A program made the position numbers and the translations under genes. The notes under the pieces are model-generated. The model had not been told where the DNA came from, did no database searches, and was given only the letters and a program-made list of their open reading frames with translations. From the NCBI RefSeq assembly GCF_023091745.1, contig NC_068935.1:19947775-20011774 (forward strand): a stretch of 64,000 nucleotides of DNA, given 5' to 3'. Shown here piece by piece: positions 51,486 through 63,689 of this stretch. The stretch's first letter is position 1. Every line of letters starts with the position of its first letter. This DNA comes from Budorcas taxicolor (taxonomy: Eukaryota; Chordata; Mammalia; Artiodactyla; Bovidae).

Positions 51486-52300
51486 ACACTAAACTCTCAA
51501 CACTTTAAAACACCCCTCAAATTCAACCCGTGGAATGTGGTTAAATCAAGTTTAATATAGAGTATATGTTTATAGAATAATATAAATTAATAAGTCTCCT
51601 ACATCTATAGAATGTATAGAAAATTTTATTTGTGAATGTTAGCATTTGGGTCCAAATTCTAATTGCAGTTTCACAAGTTTATTAGATTTTTTCCTAATCT
51701 TCATATTTTAGTAAAAGAAATATGTAGTGAACATTCACATAGTTTATCCTTGAATCCCAAAGGACTTGGAATCATGAAAAAAAGAATTAAATATGAAAGC
51801 TTTGACAAAAACCTCAAATGTAGTTACTTTATGTTCCTTAGAGTAAACAATGAAACAGTAACAGACTTGTAAAAAAACATTTGAGTCAGAATCTTTAGCT
51901 TCATACTCCAAGAAACCAAATTAAAACAAAACAAAACAAAAATGGGTTGTGTTCTGTGAAATAAATTATTTATATAAGCTCAGTAATTACCTTAAAAAGA
52001 TTAACTTTCGAGTCAGTTGATCTATTATACTTCAAGAAACTATTATCCTGAAGAATAGAGTGGAGTGGATGTATTCATTTTGTTCCTATAAAGTATAAAT
52101 AGAAAGTGACAACTAAATGTCAAGAAATAATTTCTAGGGCCTGCCTCATGTGAATTAAAAGTCTGGGAAGAAAAGAGTTAGAGAAATAAAAGGAAATATA
52201 AAAATTGCAAGGAATTTTGTAACAGTATAATCCCACCCTTATTAATAAACACTGAGTTCACAATGATAAAAAAAAGTGACAAAAATAATCTTACCCAATG
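51486..52300 (+). other. Probable ALG13 short-isoform 3' UTR
   Basis: AT-rich, non-coding and repeat-free, with AATAAA words at 51960-51965 and 52244-52249. The end is a guess. It may also be intronic for the long isoforms. Confidence 0.45.
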
Positions 52301-53779
52301 TCAAAGCTTTACTGGTTTTAGAGTAAATTAAAAAGCATCTGTGCCGATAGGAATTGCTATTTTTTTTTAAGGACCACCCTCTTACAGTGGTATTTAAACA
52401 TTTACTGTAGCATCATAGAGGAATTATTTATGTCCTTATAAAATTAATTTTACAAATGAATAAATGATCCGAGGTGTATAATGACCTAAATGTATGGTTT
52501 TAAAAGTCACATAGCTCAAAATAGATACTTTATGAAATTCTGAACAGGGTAAGTAGTCTAAAGACCTATAAAATAAACTAGATTATCCATAAATATTGAC
52601 AGTTTTTTGGTAGAAAGTTTAGATATAACTGATCCATAAAAGAGCATTCACTATAAAGATTTATTTTCGATAGTATTATCCCAAGATGTTGAATATTCTA
52701 AACATCTTACTTGGGATGCATTAAATAATGCTTTTGTAGATTTATTTTCCTGATTGTGTTTTACTTAGGCTAATAATAAAATAAATTGTTACTAATGGTA
52801 GAAGGTGGTGGCTGAGAAGTACTCTGGGTAGCAGGAGGATGCCAACTTGGATTAAAATTTTGCTGAGATTAATCTAAAAAGTGAGTAATCTATATCTACA
52901 TGGTTGAGAATTTACAGCACCATAATCATAATTATATTGTATATTAGTGTTAACCAAATGCTATAGGAAAGTCCCTATTCAAATCCATAGAGTTTCACTT
53001 TTCTGGGCTTTTCTTTTAAATGTATTTCTCTAGTTTGAGAAAAATTGTGGCTTAAAATTTATGTTGATCACTCAGTCTTTAATTATCTTATGTCATGAAG
53101 GATTAGCCATAGGGAATCAGAAATAAATGAAAGGGTCTACTTAAACATTAGACAACTAAAAAGCCTTAAATCCTCTGCTGCTTTCCCACATGAATACATA
53201 ACCCAGATTTCATTATTTCATTTAGCAGAGGCTTCAACCAGTGGTGTCAGTTGTGTGTAGTGACATCTCGACTACAGCTTTGTGGGAAATTTTGTATCAG
53301 TTGTGAGGTTTAAAAATCAGCGAATATCTTAGAATCATTTTAATTTGGCAGGAATCCTCAAGACTCTCTAGTTCATTCCCATCATTTCTCAGGTGAGGAA
53401 GAAGGCAAGAGGTTACAACTTGTCTAAAATAATAGCCTTTGACAGAGCTGCCACTAGAAGCAACTTCTTGACTCCCATTCCTGTACTTTTTGTACCATAC
53501 CATAATACATGTTGTAAGCTTTTTGTTTTCTTTTTATGTTTGCCTAGTATTTGGTTACTTTAATCATATCCAGGGGAGATTTTCTTCATTTCCAGAAGTT
53601 TATTTTAGTGGGAATTTCACAATTCACTAAGTTGGGTTTTCCTTTGGTGTGTTGCAACCTTACCTTGGACTTAGAAACCGATTACTCCTGAGTTTTTGGC
53701 ATCTAGCAAAATGCCATAGATAGGATTGATACTAGATTGAACAAATAGACTTTAAGACAAAGAATTCTAGACTTTTGGA
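52301..53779. other. Unique DNA, intronic for long ALG13 isoforms or intergenic
   Basis: No exon-like open frame, repeat or RNA gene is recognised. Confidence 0.4.
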
Positions 53780-53885
53780 ATTGGTAGAGAATTTTAAAAA
53801 TACCTAGTACAAACCACTCATTTTACAGATGAGGAAAGAGGCTAGGATAAATTAATTGCCAAGTGTTTGTCTGATTGATCCTTAT
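53780..53885 (-). repeat. MIR-like relic
   Basis: 'actcattttacagatgagga' then 'aagaggctaggataaatt' and 'tgccaagtg' follow the antisense MIR core. Confidence 0.6.
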
Positions 53886-54729
53886 GAAGAAATTAATGGT
53901 AACCAAAATTCTATTTGAAATATGTATCCACTAAAATAAAATGTGTTTAGTTTCATTACCTGACAGGGTTTCAGATTTTTGAAATCAATGCCTAAGTGCA
54001 GTGCAGTTTATTTAGCAGTTTTATGTTGAGAGATATTGAGAGGTTAAGGCAGTGAAAGAGAAAGTTTAGCATTTCGAGAAATTCACATTGTTGGTAGGTT
54101 CAGAGGTGGGCATGTAATGGTAGAAAGTTGATTGATGTTGGAGTAGGTGAAAGGTGATGTGAAGTTATGGATGCTTGGAAAGTAAAGAATTTATAATAGA
54201 CTGTGCTTATAATTTGGAAGGAAAAAAGAGGATTTGGTGTTAGGTAAGACAGAACTGATGAACTTGTGTGGTTCTGCAACATTGAAAAGTAATCATCTCA
54301 AAGTACTGTCTAGTGATTCTAGACACCTAGAACCTAGAATCAGAGCACTGCTTTGTATGTTTTTAAAGGCAAATCATGTAGACACAGGGCAATATAAAAA
54401 TGTGTACCACTTTGATAATTTGAGGAAGTTTTCCAAGACTAAGGATGTCAGGAATGACTAACAGTAATGTAATTTTTCTTGGTCCTTTATCATGTTAATA
54501 ATATAAGCACTTAATCTCTCTGATTTGTTAAAAATAGGAAATTATCAGAGATGACGAAAAATCTTCATATGGTCTGAGAAATGAGATGTATGGGCAGATA
54601 ATTTGAAATTGTGTTTTGGAGTGGGTGGTCCTGATAGCTGTGTGGTAATCAATTTTCTGCTAAACAGTTAATACCATACTTTTATGGGGGAGTGGGGAGT
54701 GAAAAATAGTAGTAACAGTTAATACCCAT
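53886..54729. other. Unique sequence
   Basis: No supported feature is seen. Confidence 0.4.
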
Positions 54730-54865
54730 TGCCTGCTTAGTATGTATGGTGTACTGTTTAAAACATTTTATATAAACATACTCATTTATAATATAACCTT
54801 ATGAAATAGTTACTGTTCCATTTTGCAAGTGAGGAGACTGACCTCAGAGCATAATGTGAAAAAGT
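54730..54865 (-). repeat. MIR-like relic
   Basis: 'acattttatataaacatact', 'aaccttatgaaatagttact' and 'ttttgcaagtgaggagactg' fit the antisense MIR segment 'cctatgaggtaggtact', 'acagatgaggaaactg'. Confidence 0.6.
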
Positions 54866-56237
54866 AGTTTTATGCTTCTTAAATATCCAAAAGATGATCT
54901 GGGAATTGTGATTGTAGCTATGTAATCTATTTCAGTTTTTACATTGCTTATTTGAAAGCATACTGATTGCTAAACTCCCAGTTGGTTACCTGGTTGCAAC
55001 TTATTTGCCAGGCTCTTGTTTTCTCTTAAAATGTTTGTATTTTGGGCTCTGTTTTTGGTCCTCTTTATATACTTTTTCTTGGTATTTTCACTCCTAGGGT
55101 TTCTCTTATTGTCTCCCATATATATCCCCCAACTGTGATTTGAGCTCCTGCATGGTATTTCCAGTTGCCTATAGGTCATGTCGGTCTCATAAATTTCTGA
55201 AGTATCCTGAACTTGATGTGCCCTAAACAAATCTTCTTTTCATGCTTCTGAGATCCTTATTTGTATTAATGGTGTCACCATTGAGTCAACCCTCCAGGCT
55301 GTAACTTTTACATCTTCAATCCTTTATATATGATTGGTCACCAGATACTCTTAGCTTTACTTCCTAAATGTTTCAAGCCCACTTGTTTATTTGTTCTCTT
55401 ACTTTTTTTTTGTTATAATTTTTAAACATAAATGCATGGTAAGAATCTACTTTTTGTATCAGCAGGACTCTAGACTTGGTTCCTGCTCTGGAGGAACTCT
55501 TACAGTATGCTTGAGGAGGAACTATATTTATGAGTCTTCTGCCAGAAAAACAGTAGGCTGTCTGTAAATGATAAATGCACTTCTGTAATTTAGTCTTTTC
55601 TCATTATCTTGATTAGGTATTGGGGCTAGGAAACATTGTCATCTTGCACACTTTCACTTCACACTGTCTTTGACTTGACTTCAAAATCTCTAGTATGCCT
55701 CTCATTCAGAAGAAAGATGTGATGACCATCACATGATATGGTGAAGTTTGTAGGATCAAGTGTTTGTAGAAATAGTATCTAAAACATAGCAGTGCTGATC
55801 CTATGTAATGTTCTAGTGGTATTTAAGGATCTGTCAAATGACGATACCTGTTGGGGATTTTTGGACAAACATGGTGTTAAAAATCAGAGATTTATAAAAA
55901 GCAGTAGCTATAGTGTTTTCCAGTAAGAGAGTACAGAGGATAACCACAAAATCACACTTAATTCCTTGTTAAATGGTTCATTCCTTACATGAATATTCTA
56001 GTACAATCTGGTATAGTTCTTTCAATTATGCTTTTTTAGGTGGCTAGATAAAAGATAAGCAAAAAAATTTAGCTTCAGATGGCAAGGTAAAATACACATT
56101 TCTTGATGTTGATATTGATTCTTAAAAAATATTTTGAGCAGTTTTTAATACCATCATGTCCTATCTGTTTTGGTATTTCATTTCTAGATCCTTACTGTCT
56201 TTATGAATTTTTACTATATCCTGGCAGATTGATACTC
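54866..56237. other. Unique sequence
   Basis: No supported feature; open frames are short and featureless. Confidence 0.4.
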
Positions 56238-56248
56238 TGTCATGATTG

Positions 56249-56395
56249 ATTTTTTGGGCCGGTGGGGGGGTGGGGGTAGGGAGGGGGATCTGTGTTCTGC
56301 AGCCTACTAGATCTTAGTTCCCTGAGCAGGGATCAAACCCATGCCCCTGGCAGTGGAAGCAGAGTCTTAACCACTAGACCTTCAGAGAATTCCCA
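56249..56395 (-). repeat. CHR-type SINE
   Basis: 'agatcttagttccctgagca', 'gggatcaaacccatgcccct' and 'agtcttaaccactagacctt' are the antisense cetartiodactyl CHR SINE, older than Bov-tA and distinct from it. Perfect 11-bp duplications tgtcatgattg at 56238-56248 and 56396-56406 bound it. A G-rich run (56262-56288) lies at its tail end. Confidence 0.85.
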
Positions 56396-56406
56396 TGTCA
56401 TGATTG

Positions 56407-58094
56407 TATTTTGATGGCTACAGTCCTGCTTTTAAAGGTAGTCGTTCTTAAGCTTTTGGGAGATCATGAAACCCTTCAAAATACTTAAAACTACTGCTTC
56501 TCTGTACTAACATTTTGCCATGAATTACAAGGAATTTACAGGTACCTTGAGGCTGTGCTAGGTTAAGAATCCCTAGATGGAGGCCAACTTCAGTAATTTG
56601 ATTCCTTGGTCATTGTTCATTAATATTTAATGATAACAGACTCCTTTATAATTAAACCCTCTGATTAAATACATTTAAGTTTAGTGACTTCCAGTTTTTA
56701 TAATATAAAACAAATCATAAATTTTTCTCATTTGAAACATGCCAAGCAGCATTTTGAAACTAACCTGAATACTTTAACTCAGTATCTATAACCCAAAAAC
56801 TTTTGTAGTAGTTTCTAATTGATAAAAATAGCTAAATGAAAATTATATACATTTATAGTAGTTATTTTAGGATATATTACATTAGGCTATTTGGTAAAGC
56901 AACATAGTGTTGTGATTTACTCACTCACTATCAAGTGTGCTTCTAAGGTATTTGCTGAACTGATAGTCACTGTTGGAATGTTTGTGAGAGGCCATATATT
57001 GCATCTTTTTCTGTTCATTTCCTCTTTTTTCCAGAATATACTGATTGTTTCTCTACTACTGTATGAAGAAAGTAGATAATACACCTACTCCCCAAATTTA
57101 GGAGTGAAACATGTTTCAAAGTGGTTTTCTGAATTTCAGTTTTTCCATTTGTAAACTAGTAAAACTAACTTCATAGGTGACTTCTAAGACGTGTGGCATA
57201 TTTGAAAATTAAAAAAAATGTTGAAATAATACATTCCTCTTGGTTAGAGTTTTTGTTTTAAGAAGTAGGAGTAGGCTTAGAGATACTTTCCTAGAATTCA
57301 GTCCTAAGTAATAAAGAAAGCAAAATCTTCCTTGAATTTCATATTTAAATTCATATTCAGTCTCTAGCTGGGGTTGTGGTTAGAGAATTAAAGTTTACTT
57401 AGAGGAGTAAGGGAATGAGTCTCTTCAGTGCATCAAAACAAAAGAATGTTCTGGTCTTTATTCTCCCTTCCTTTAATCCCCTGTCTGTCTGTAGACTGAT
57501 TGGACACTGCAAGTAGCTTAAAAAACAACAAAAAACAACCTTCAGTATTTCTGTGTCAATATATTTTTAAACATACTATTTTTCTTTTTTTCGTAATCTG
57601 TATTAGAATGCTTCGGGTGGAACTAGGGAAGAGAGGAAATGAAAGCAGGTGGCTCCTGATAATGTTTCTTCTGTTTTGCATATCTGAACAAGAATAAGTG
57701 TTCTGGGAAGTCAGTTATTTTTCTTTATTGCCTCCTTCCTAAAACTTTGAGGAGTTGGTATAGGGCCTTATGGCCGGATTTTGTTTTAGAACCATTGTAT
57801 TTCTTTTCTTCACTAATCTTGCATTGCTAATTCTGTCTTAAATGTTCACCATGAAAAGAAGCGACAGGTTCTAGTTTCAGGGTACTGTTAAAAATGTTTT
57901 TTTAAAAAGTTTACCATTATATTTTTCAGTAATGAAAGACCATAACAGGTTTCTATAGAATTGCAGAGCAGTTTCCCCCATTGGCCCCATGTTATTTCAC
58001 ACTGAAAAATGACTGAAGTAAATGATTTATCAATTAAAAAAAATGCTAATTGCCTTTACAGCAGGCAGTGATGTTGTTATATACATATATCTAT
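56407..58094. other. Unique sequence
   Basis: No supported feature. Open frames at 56891-57079 and 57500-57697 show no recognisable domain or splice context. Confidence 0.4.
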
Positions 58095-58470
58095 TAATTT
58101 TTTCAGTTTTGTTGACTTATAATTGACATGTAACATTAAGTTGTATAACTTAATGATTTGATATGTATGTATAGTGAAAAATAAGGGCTTCCCTGGTGGC
58201 TCAGCTGGTGAAGAATCTGCCTGCAGTGCAGGAGACCTAAGTTCGATCCCTGGGTTGGGAAGATCCCCTGGAGAAGGGAATTGTTACCCACTACAGTATT
58301 CTGGCCTGGAGAATTCTATGGACTGTGTAAGTCCATGGGGTCACAAGAGAGTTGGACACGACTGAGCGACTTTGACTTTCATAGCAAAAAATGATTACCA
58401 CAATAAGTTTAGTTAACATCCATCACTACACATAGTTACGAATTTTGTTATGTTTAAAAATCCAAGTCTG
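58095..58470 (-). repeat. Old L1 3' UTR, split by a SINE
   Basis: 'gacttataattgacatgtaa' and 'aacttaatgatttgatatgt' before the SINE, and 'gattaccacaataagtttag' plus 'ttaacatccatcactacaca' after it, are contiguous antisense L1 3' UTR words. Confidence 0.8.
58184..58380 (+). repeat. Bov-tA SINE
   Basis: Sense element from 'gggcttccctggtggctcag' to 'gagcgactttgactttc'. Near-matching flanks atagtgaaaaat and atagcaaaaaat are the probable target duplication. It lies inside the L1 3' UTR. Confidence 0.94.
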
Positions 58471-58709
58471 TTTATTTCATTTGACAAGGTAAGATTTATT
58501 ATTTATTTTAATGTGGGCCATTCTGCCCCACAATTTGCCAGGATAATATGTTAATCCCCCTACAAGCTGTGGTTAATGTTGATCACAAATTTGTTCATCT
58601 AAAGGGAGGGTATATCTGTTACCTACTTTTGACTCGCAGAGAATCAGACTTCTTTAGACCTGAAAGAGCTTAGAGATCATATAGCCTGTCAACTTTATTT
58701 TACAGTTAA
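58471..58709. other. Unique; weak MIR-like end
   Basis: 'caactttattttacagttaa' just before the next SINE and 'ggaaaccaatgcag' after it suggest a split MIR-like relic, which is too short to call firmly. Confidence 0.3.
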
Positions 58710-58827
58710 GTGGCAACCCACTCCAGTATTCTTGCCTGGAGAATCCCATGGACAGAGGAGCCTGGTGGGCTACAGTCCACGGGGTCGCAAAGAGTTGGAC
58801 ACCACTGAGCGACTTCACTTTCACTTA
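58710..58827 (+). repeat. Bov-A SINE, 5'-truncated
   Basis: Starts within the body ('ggcaacccactccagtattc') and ends 'cgacttcactttcactt'. Confidence 0.9.
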
Positions 58828-59474
58828 AGGAAACCAATGCAGATAGATTGAAATGGCATAACAAATTTCATAATCTTTTCATGATACTGTATTGTCTCAG
58901 AAATTAAAATAATTACTCAAAAACATTTTTATACATTTACAACTATACCATATATGTCACAGTGTATGCTTTTAAAAAAAATCCAGGCATATTTAATTTA
59001 CTCATAGAAACATGAAGGAGTGTTATCTTTGAATTAAAACTATTAGTATTTATATTCTTCATAGTACAGAGAATTTCCCTATTTCATCAGTGAAAGAAGA
59101 AATAGACAATTCCAGTTAAAACAACAAATCCCTTTTTCAAGTTGAATTATGGTATGAAAAGTAGTTGTAAAAACACATCAATTTTATGACAGGTCAAATG
59201 ATTTGTTAATTATTTTTATTTTCTTCAATTTATTTTAATCTGTACCCATAGTACAGTGCTTAAAAGGTCTTTTAGGCAATTGTTTTTCTTCCTATTTTCA
59301 ATATCAAAGGGAGGAGATGCATTAAGGTTTGGGAAAGTGCCTCTGAGAAGCTATATTTGAACTATGGCTTGATTTTCAGTAGAATTTAGGTGAAATTGTT
59401 CTGTTTCTTACCTTATTTTTGGACCAAAGAATAATTTCTTAGTGAACCTTTTTATTTGGCAGATAGCAGTTAAC
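58828..59474. other. Unique sequence
   Basis: No supported feature is seen. Confidence 0.4.
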
Positions 59475-59688
59475 AGGGGGCTTCTCTGGTGGCTCAGTGG
59501 TAAAGAATCCGCCTGCCAATGCAGGAGACACAGATTTGATCTCTGGGTCAGGAAGATTCCCTGGAGGGGGAAGTGGCAAACCACTCCAGTATTCTTGCCT
59601 GGGAAACCCCATGAATGGAGGAACCTGGTGGTCCATGGGGTTGCAAAAGAGTTGGGGATGACTTCGCAACCAAACAACAACAGCAACA
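59475..59688 (+). repeat. Bov-tA SINE
   Basis: Sense element from 'gggcttctctggtggctcag' to 'aaccaaacaacaacagcaac'. Confidence 0.93.
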
Positions 59689-59880
59689 AATACTTATTAA
59701 GCAGTTACATAAGCACTTGACATACAGTATCTAATGTAATTATTCCAACATCCTTAGATTTAGATCACAGAAAAATTCCTGGAGTAACATTCCTCAAACT
59801 TTGAAAATTTGAAAGCATTAGCTATAGTGCACTAAAAACCATTAGTAACTTGAATGCTAAAGTTGCCTGTTTAACTTTGA

Positions 59881-60041
59881 AAGTGAAAGTCGCTCAGTTG
59901 TGTCCAACTCTTTGCGATCCCATGGACAATACAGTCCATGGAATTCTCCAGGTCAGAATACTGGAGTGGGTAACCTTTCCCTTCTCCGGGGGATCTTCCC
60001 AACCTAGGGATCAAACCCAGATCTCCTGCATTGCAGGTGGA
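59881..60041 (-). repeat. Bov-tA SINE, 5'-truncated
   Basis: Reverse element that stops at 'gcattgcaggtgga', missing the first ~35 bases of the tRNA head. Perfect 10-bp duplications ttaactttga at 59871-59880 and 60042-60051 show that truncation occurred during insertion. Confidence 0.93.
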
Positions 60042-60128
60042 TTAACTTTGACTTGGCCTTTTTTTCCCTTATGGAAAAGACCAGGTCAAAGTTAAGTAGG
60101 TAACTTTGGCATTCCTTGGAGCCTTTAG

Positions 60129-61205
60129 AACTGGACATGGAACAACAGACTGGTACCAAATAGGAAAAGGAGTACATCAAGGCTGTATATTGTCACCCTG
60201 CTTATTTAACTTATATGCAGAGTACATCATGAGAAATGCTAGGCTGGAAGAAGCACAAGCTGGAATCAAGATTGCCGGGAGAAATATCAATAACCTCAGA
60301 TATGCAGATGACACCACCCTTATGGCAGAAAGTGAAGAGGAACTAAAAAGCCTCTTGATGAAAGAGGAGAGTGAAAAAGTTGGCTTAAAGCTCAACATTC
60401 AGAAAACTAAGATCATAGCATCTGGTCCCATCACTTTTTGGGAAATAGATGGGGAAACAGTGGAAACAGTGTCAGACTTTATTTTGGGGGCCTCCAAAAT
60501 CACTGCAGATGATGACTGCAGCCATGAAATTAAAAGACACTTACTCCTTGGAAGAAAAGTTATGACCAACCTAGATAGTATATTCAAAAGCAGAGACATT
60601 ACTTTGCCAACAAAGGTCCGTCTAGTCAAGGCTATGGTTTTTCCAGTGGTCATGTATGGATGTGAGAGTTGGACTGTGAAGAAAGATGAGCACTTAAGAA
60701 TCGATGCTTTTGATGTGGTGTTGGAGAAGACTCTTGAGAGTCCCTTGGACTGCAAGGTGGAGAAGGAAATGGCCACCCACTCCAGTACTCTCGCCTAGAA
60801 AATCCTATGGACAGAGGAGCCTGGCAGGCTCCTCAATCCATGGGGTTGCAAAGAGTCAGACAAGACTGAGCGACTTCACTTGGGCTGCAAGGAGATCCAA
60901 CCAGTCCATTCTGAAGGAGATCAGCCCTGGGTGTTCATTGGAAGGAATGATGCTAAAGCTGAAATTCCAGTACTTTGGCCACCTCATGAGAAGAGTTGAC
61001 TCATTGGAAAAGACTCTGATGCTGGGAGGGATTGGGGGCAGGAGGAGAAGGGGACGACCGAGGATGAGATGGCTGGATGGCATCACCAACTCGATGGGCA
61101 TGAGTTTGAGTGAACTCCGGGAGTTGGTGATGGACAGGGGGGCCTGGCATGCTGCGATTCATGGGGTCGCAAAGAGTCAGACACGACTGAGCAACTGAAC
61201 TGAAC
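60129..61205 (+). mobile_element. BovB LINE, 5'-truncated, relatively intact
   Basis: Starts in the RT domain ('gaactggacatggaacaaca') and ends at 'gcaactgaactgaac'. The frame is open from the start through YADD (residues NNLRYADDTTLMAESEEE) into an inserted SINE at 60758, then reopens to the final LSN stop. Perfect 11-bp duplications tggagccttta at 60118-60128 and 61206-61216 bound it. It is a dead copy because it lacks the endonuclease. Confidence 0.95.
60758..60879 (+). repeat. Bov-A SINE inserted in BovB
   Basis: A 5'-truncated unit from 'tggagaaggaaatggccacc' to 'actgagcgacttcac'. Duplications ttggactgcaagg (60745-60757) and ttgggctgcaagg (60880-60892) differ at one base. Confidence 0.93.
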
Positions 61206-61321
61206 TGGAGCCTTTAATTTTGCTAATGGACATATGAACTTCAAAGACAGGATTATAGTATAGGGCCTTGAAACTCTCTTCTCAGCAACACTTATTAATA
61301 ACTGGTGGAACATCTTGTTCT

Positions 61322-61685
61322 AGAGCACTGGTTCCCAAAGTGTGATCCTGAGCTAGTAGCATCAGCACCACCTCAGAACTGCTTGTTTAGTTGCTAAGTT
61401 GTGCCCAATTCTTTGTGACCCTGTGGACTGTAGCTCACTAGGCTCCTCTGGGAAACCAGGCAAGAATACTGGAGTGGTTTGCCATTTCCTACTCCAGGGC
61501 ATCTTCTGGACCCAGGGACCAAACCGCATTTCCTGCATTGGCAGGAAGATTATCACTGAGCCACCAGAGAAGCCTTTAGAAATGCAAATTCTTGGGACCC
61601 ACCCCAGCCCTGGCTGAATCAGAGTTTCTGGGCATGGGGCAATCTTTGTCCAAGCCCTTCCCTTGAGAACTACTGTTCTAGAGGT
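61322..61685 (-). repeat. MER5A-like DNA transposon, split by a SINE
   Basis: Left part 'gcactggttcccaaagtgtg' and 'agcatcagcaccacctcaga'; right part 'tagaaatgcaaattcttggg', 'acccaccccagccctggctg' and 'tgagaactactgttctagag'. Removing the SINE leaves about 178 bases in normal MER5A order with both terminal inverted ends. Confidence 0.85.
61389..61574 (-). repeat. Bov-tA SINE
   Basis: Reverse element from 'tagttgctaagttgtgccca' to 'gagccaccagagaagcc'. The shared word tttag on both sides is probably part of the target duplication in MER5A. Confidence 0.9.
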
Positions 61686-62396
61686 TTGCAGTATTGGAGT
61701 AATTTGCTGCGGAAGAATAGTCAGCCAATTGGGATTTCGAGTGTAATAGATGTTTCAAACGACAGTATGTATTACTATGAAATTGCTTTCTATTACATTC
61801 AGGAGGAATTTTAGTATTGTCCTACAAGTCTTTTTTTAAAAGTCCTATTGTACTAATTTGGGGAACATTACTTGTAGTTACCGTTTCTGAGTCTTAGTTC
61901 ATATCTTCTTTAGAATGCATTCCTTCTATAGTAATTGCAAAAATCAGGAGACAATATTTAGTTCCAGTCCTAGTACTATTGCCAATTTGATGTGAAAACA
62001 TGAACAAGTCTTATAATTATTTGAAACTTATTTCTTCATCTGTAAAGAATGAAGAACTTATCTTGTTTAAAACAAGAGGTTCTTTTTAGCTGTAACATTC
62101 TGCTTATCATTTTTCCAGTTTATTATGTTCTGTTTCTTGCTCACTTTATTGAATTAATTTATTTCCTAAGATAATACATGTAAATATGTAAAATATTAAC
62201 TAGTTCTACAAGGCTTATAACAAGAGACAGCAGTTCTGTGTCCCGTTCCTCATCTCTGACCCTGCTTCCTGTAGGTAAACATTTTATATGTTTTGTAAAT
62301 GATACATTCTAACTTGTTTCTTATATTTAAATATCATCTATAGACTTCCTTCTGTGGAAGAGAGGCCTTATCTCCTTCCTCACTTTCTTCCATATT
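61686..62396. other. Unique; possible old L1 3' UTR near 62190-62310
   Basis: 'aactagttctacaaggctta' and 'gttctgtgtcccgttcctca' resemble words in old L1 3' UTRs. Nothing else is recognised. Confidence 0.35.
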
Positions 62397-62405
62397 AGGA
62401 AGTCT

Positions 62406-62601
62406 GTTGTTTAGTTGCTAAGTCCTATCCAACTCTTGCAACCCCATGGACCACTAGGCTCATCTGTCCATGGGATTTTCCAGACAAGAATACTGGAGTG
62501 GGTTGCCATCTTCTTCAGGGGATCTTCTGACCCATGGATTAAACCTGCATCTCCTGCATTGGCAGGCAGATTCTTTAACACTGAACCACCTGGGAAGCCT
62601 C
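62406..62601 (-). repeat. Bov-tA SINE
   Basis: Reverse element from 'gttgtttagttgctaagtcc' to 'gaaccacctgggaagcctc'. Perfect 9-bp duplications aggaagtct at 62397-62405 and 62602-62610. Confidence 0.94.
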
Positions 62602-62799
62602 AGGAAGTCTATAGGTGATATTTAAATTTAAAAAACAAAAATTTAGTTTATCAATTATGGTGAGATCTGTTTTCAGCATTGACATTATGATTTCTTTAGT
62701 AAATATTCACATATGAGCCATGTTTTATTGACTGATTGCATTTCTGTAAAACTATTTCATTTTTGTTTTTTTCATTTGCTCAGTTTTCTATAGAACTAT

Positions 62800-63640
62800 T
62801 CTCAAGCTTTCCATCTGAGGAGGTCATCTTTCCTAGTACGTTTAGACATGGTAGGTTATCTGTAACTTATTTATTTTTTAATATGTCTGTGCTGTAGTTT
62901 TATTTTACCTCAACTGGTGGTTCTCTATCTAGTCCTGCTTAAAAGTCTGTCCTCCTGGAATTTCCCCTGCAACCTTACCTTAAAATTTCTTTTGCTTCTC
63001 TTTTGGAATCTTCTGTTTCCAGGATTCCATGCACCCCACCCCTTTTTTGTGGTTTAACGTACTAATTTTGGTTTCAGATGTCCTCCACTAGCTTTCTGAT
63101 AAAGGATGGCACATTTTTTAATCTTTCAAGTTTGAAAATGCCTTCTAGTCTCCCCATCTGATTGATAGCTTGGTATAGAATTCAAGGTTGGAAATAATTT
63201 CCCCTCAAATATTGAACTTCATTGTTTTCTAGCTTATAATTCTTCTGTTGAGAATTTTTTATTATTCATATGTGTGATCCTTTGTATAAGATCTGTTTTT
63301 CCTCTCAGAAAGCTTTAGAATCGTTATTCCCTGACTTTAGGAATGTTGTTACATGCATTGCAGATCATCTTTTTTGCTTTCATTGTTCTGACTGCTTCAT
63401 GGACTCTTTCAGTCTAAATATAGACAGTCATATCCTGCAGTGGTAGAATTTTCCTTACGTCATCATCATTTCTTCCCCTGCACTTTCTTCATCTCATTTT
63501 GGGACTCCTGTTGGTTGGATATTGGCTTTCCTAAATTGATCCTCTAATTTCCTTGTTTTTATCTCTACAACCTTGTCTGTCTTGTGAGCTCCTCGACTAT
63601 AAATTCTATTCCTTCTACTGCTTTTGTTTTATTCATTTTT
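62800..63640 (-). repeat. LINE-like relic (HAL1/L1 type suspected)
   Basis: 'gattgatagcttggtataga', 'attcaaggttggaaataatt', 'tcttctgttgagaatttttt' and 'ggactcctgttggttggata' appear in the same order as a familiar antisense mammalian LINE relic. I am not certain of the family. Confidence 0.45.
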
Positions 63641-63689
63641 ACATTTAAATATAGCAGAATTAGCATTTTCATGTATAGTTCTATACATT

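Noticed and set aside
60106..60798. 230-residue frame with a reverse-transcriptase YADD box
   Set aside because: It is real RT sequence but belongs to a 5'-truncated BovB with target duplications and a SINE inside it. It is not a host gene or a retron-like system.
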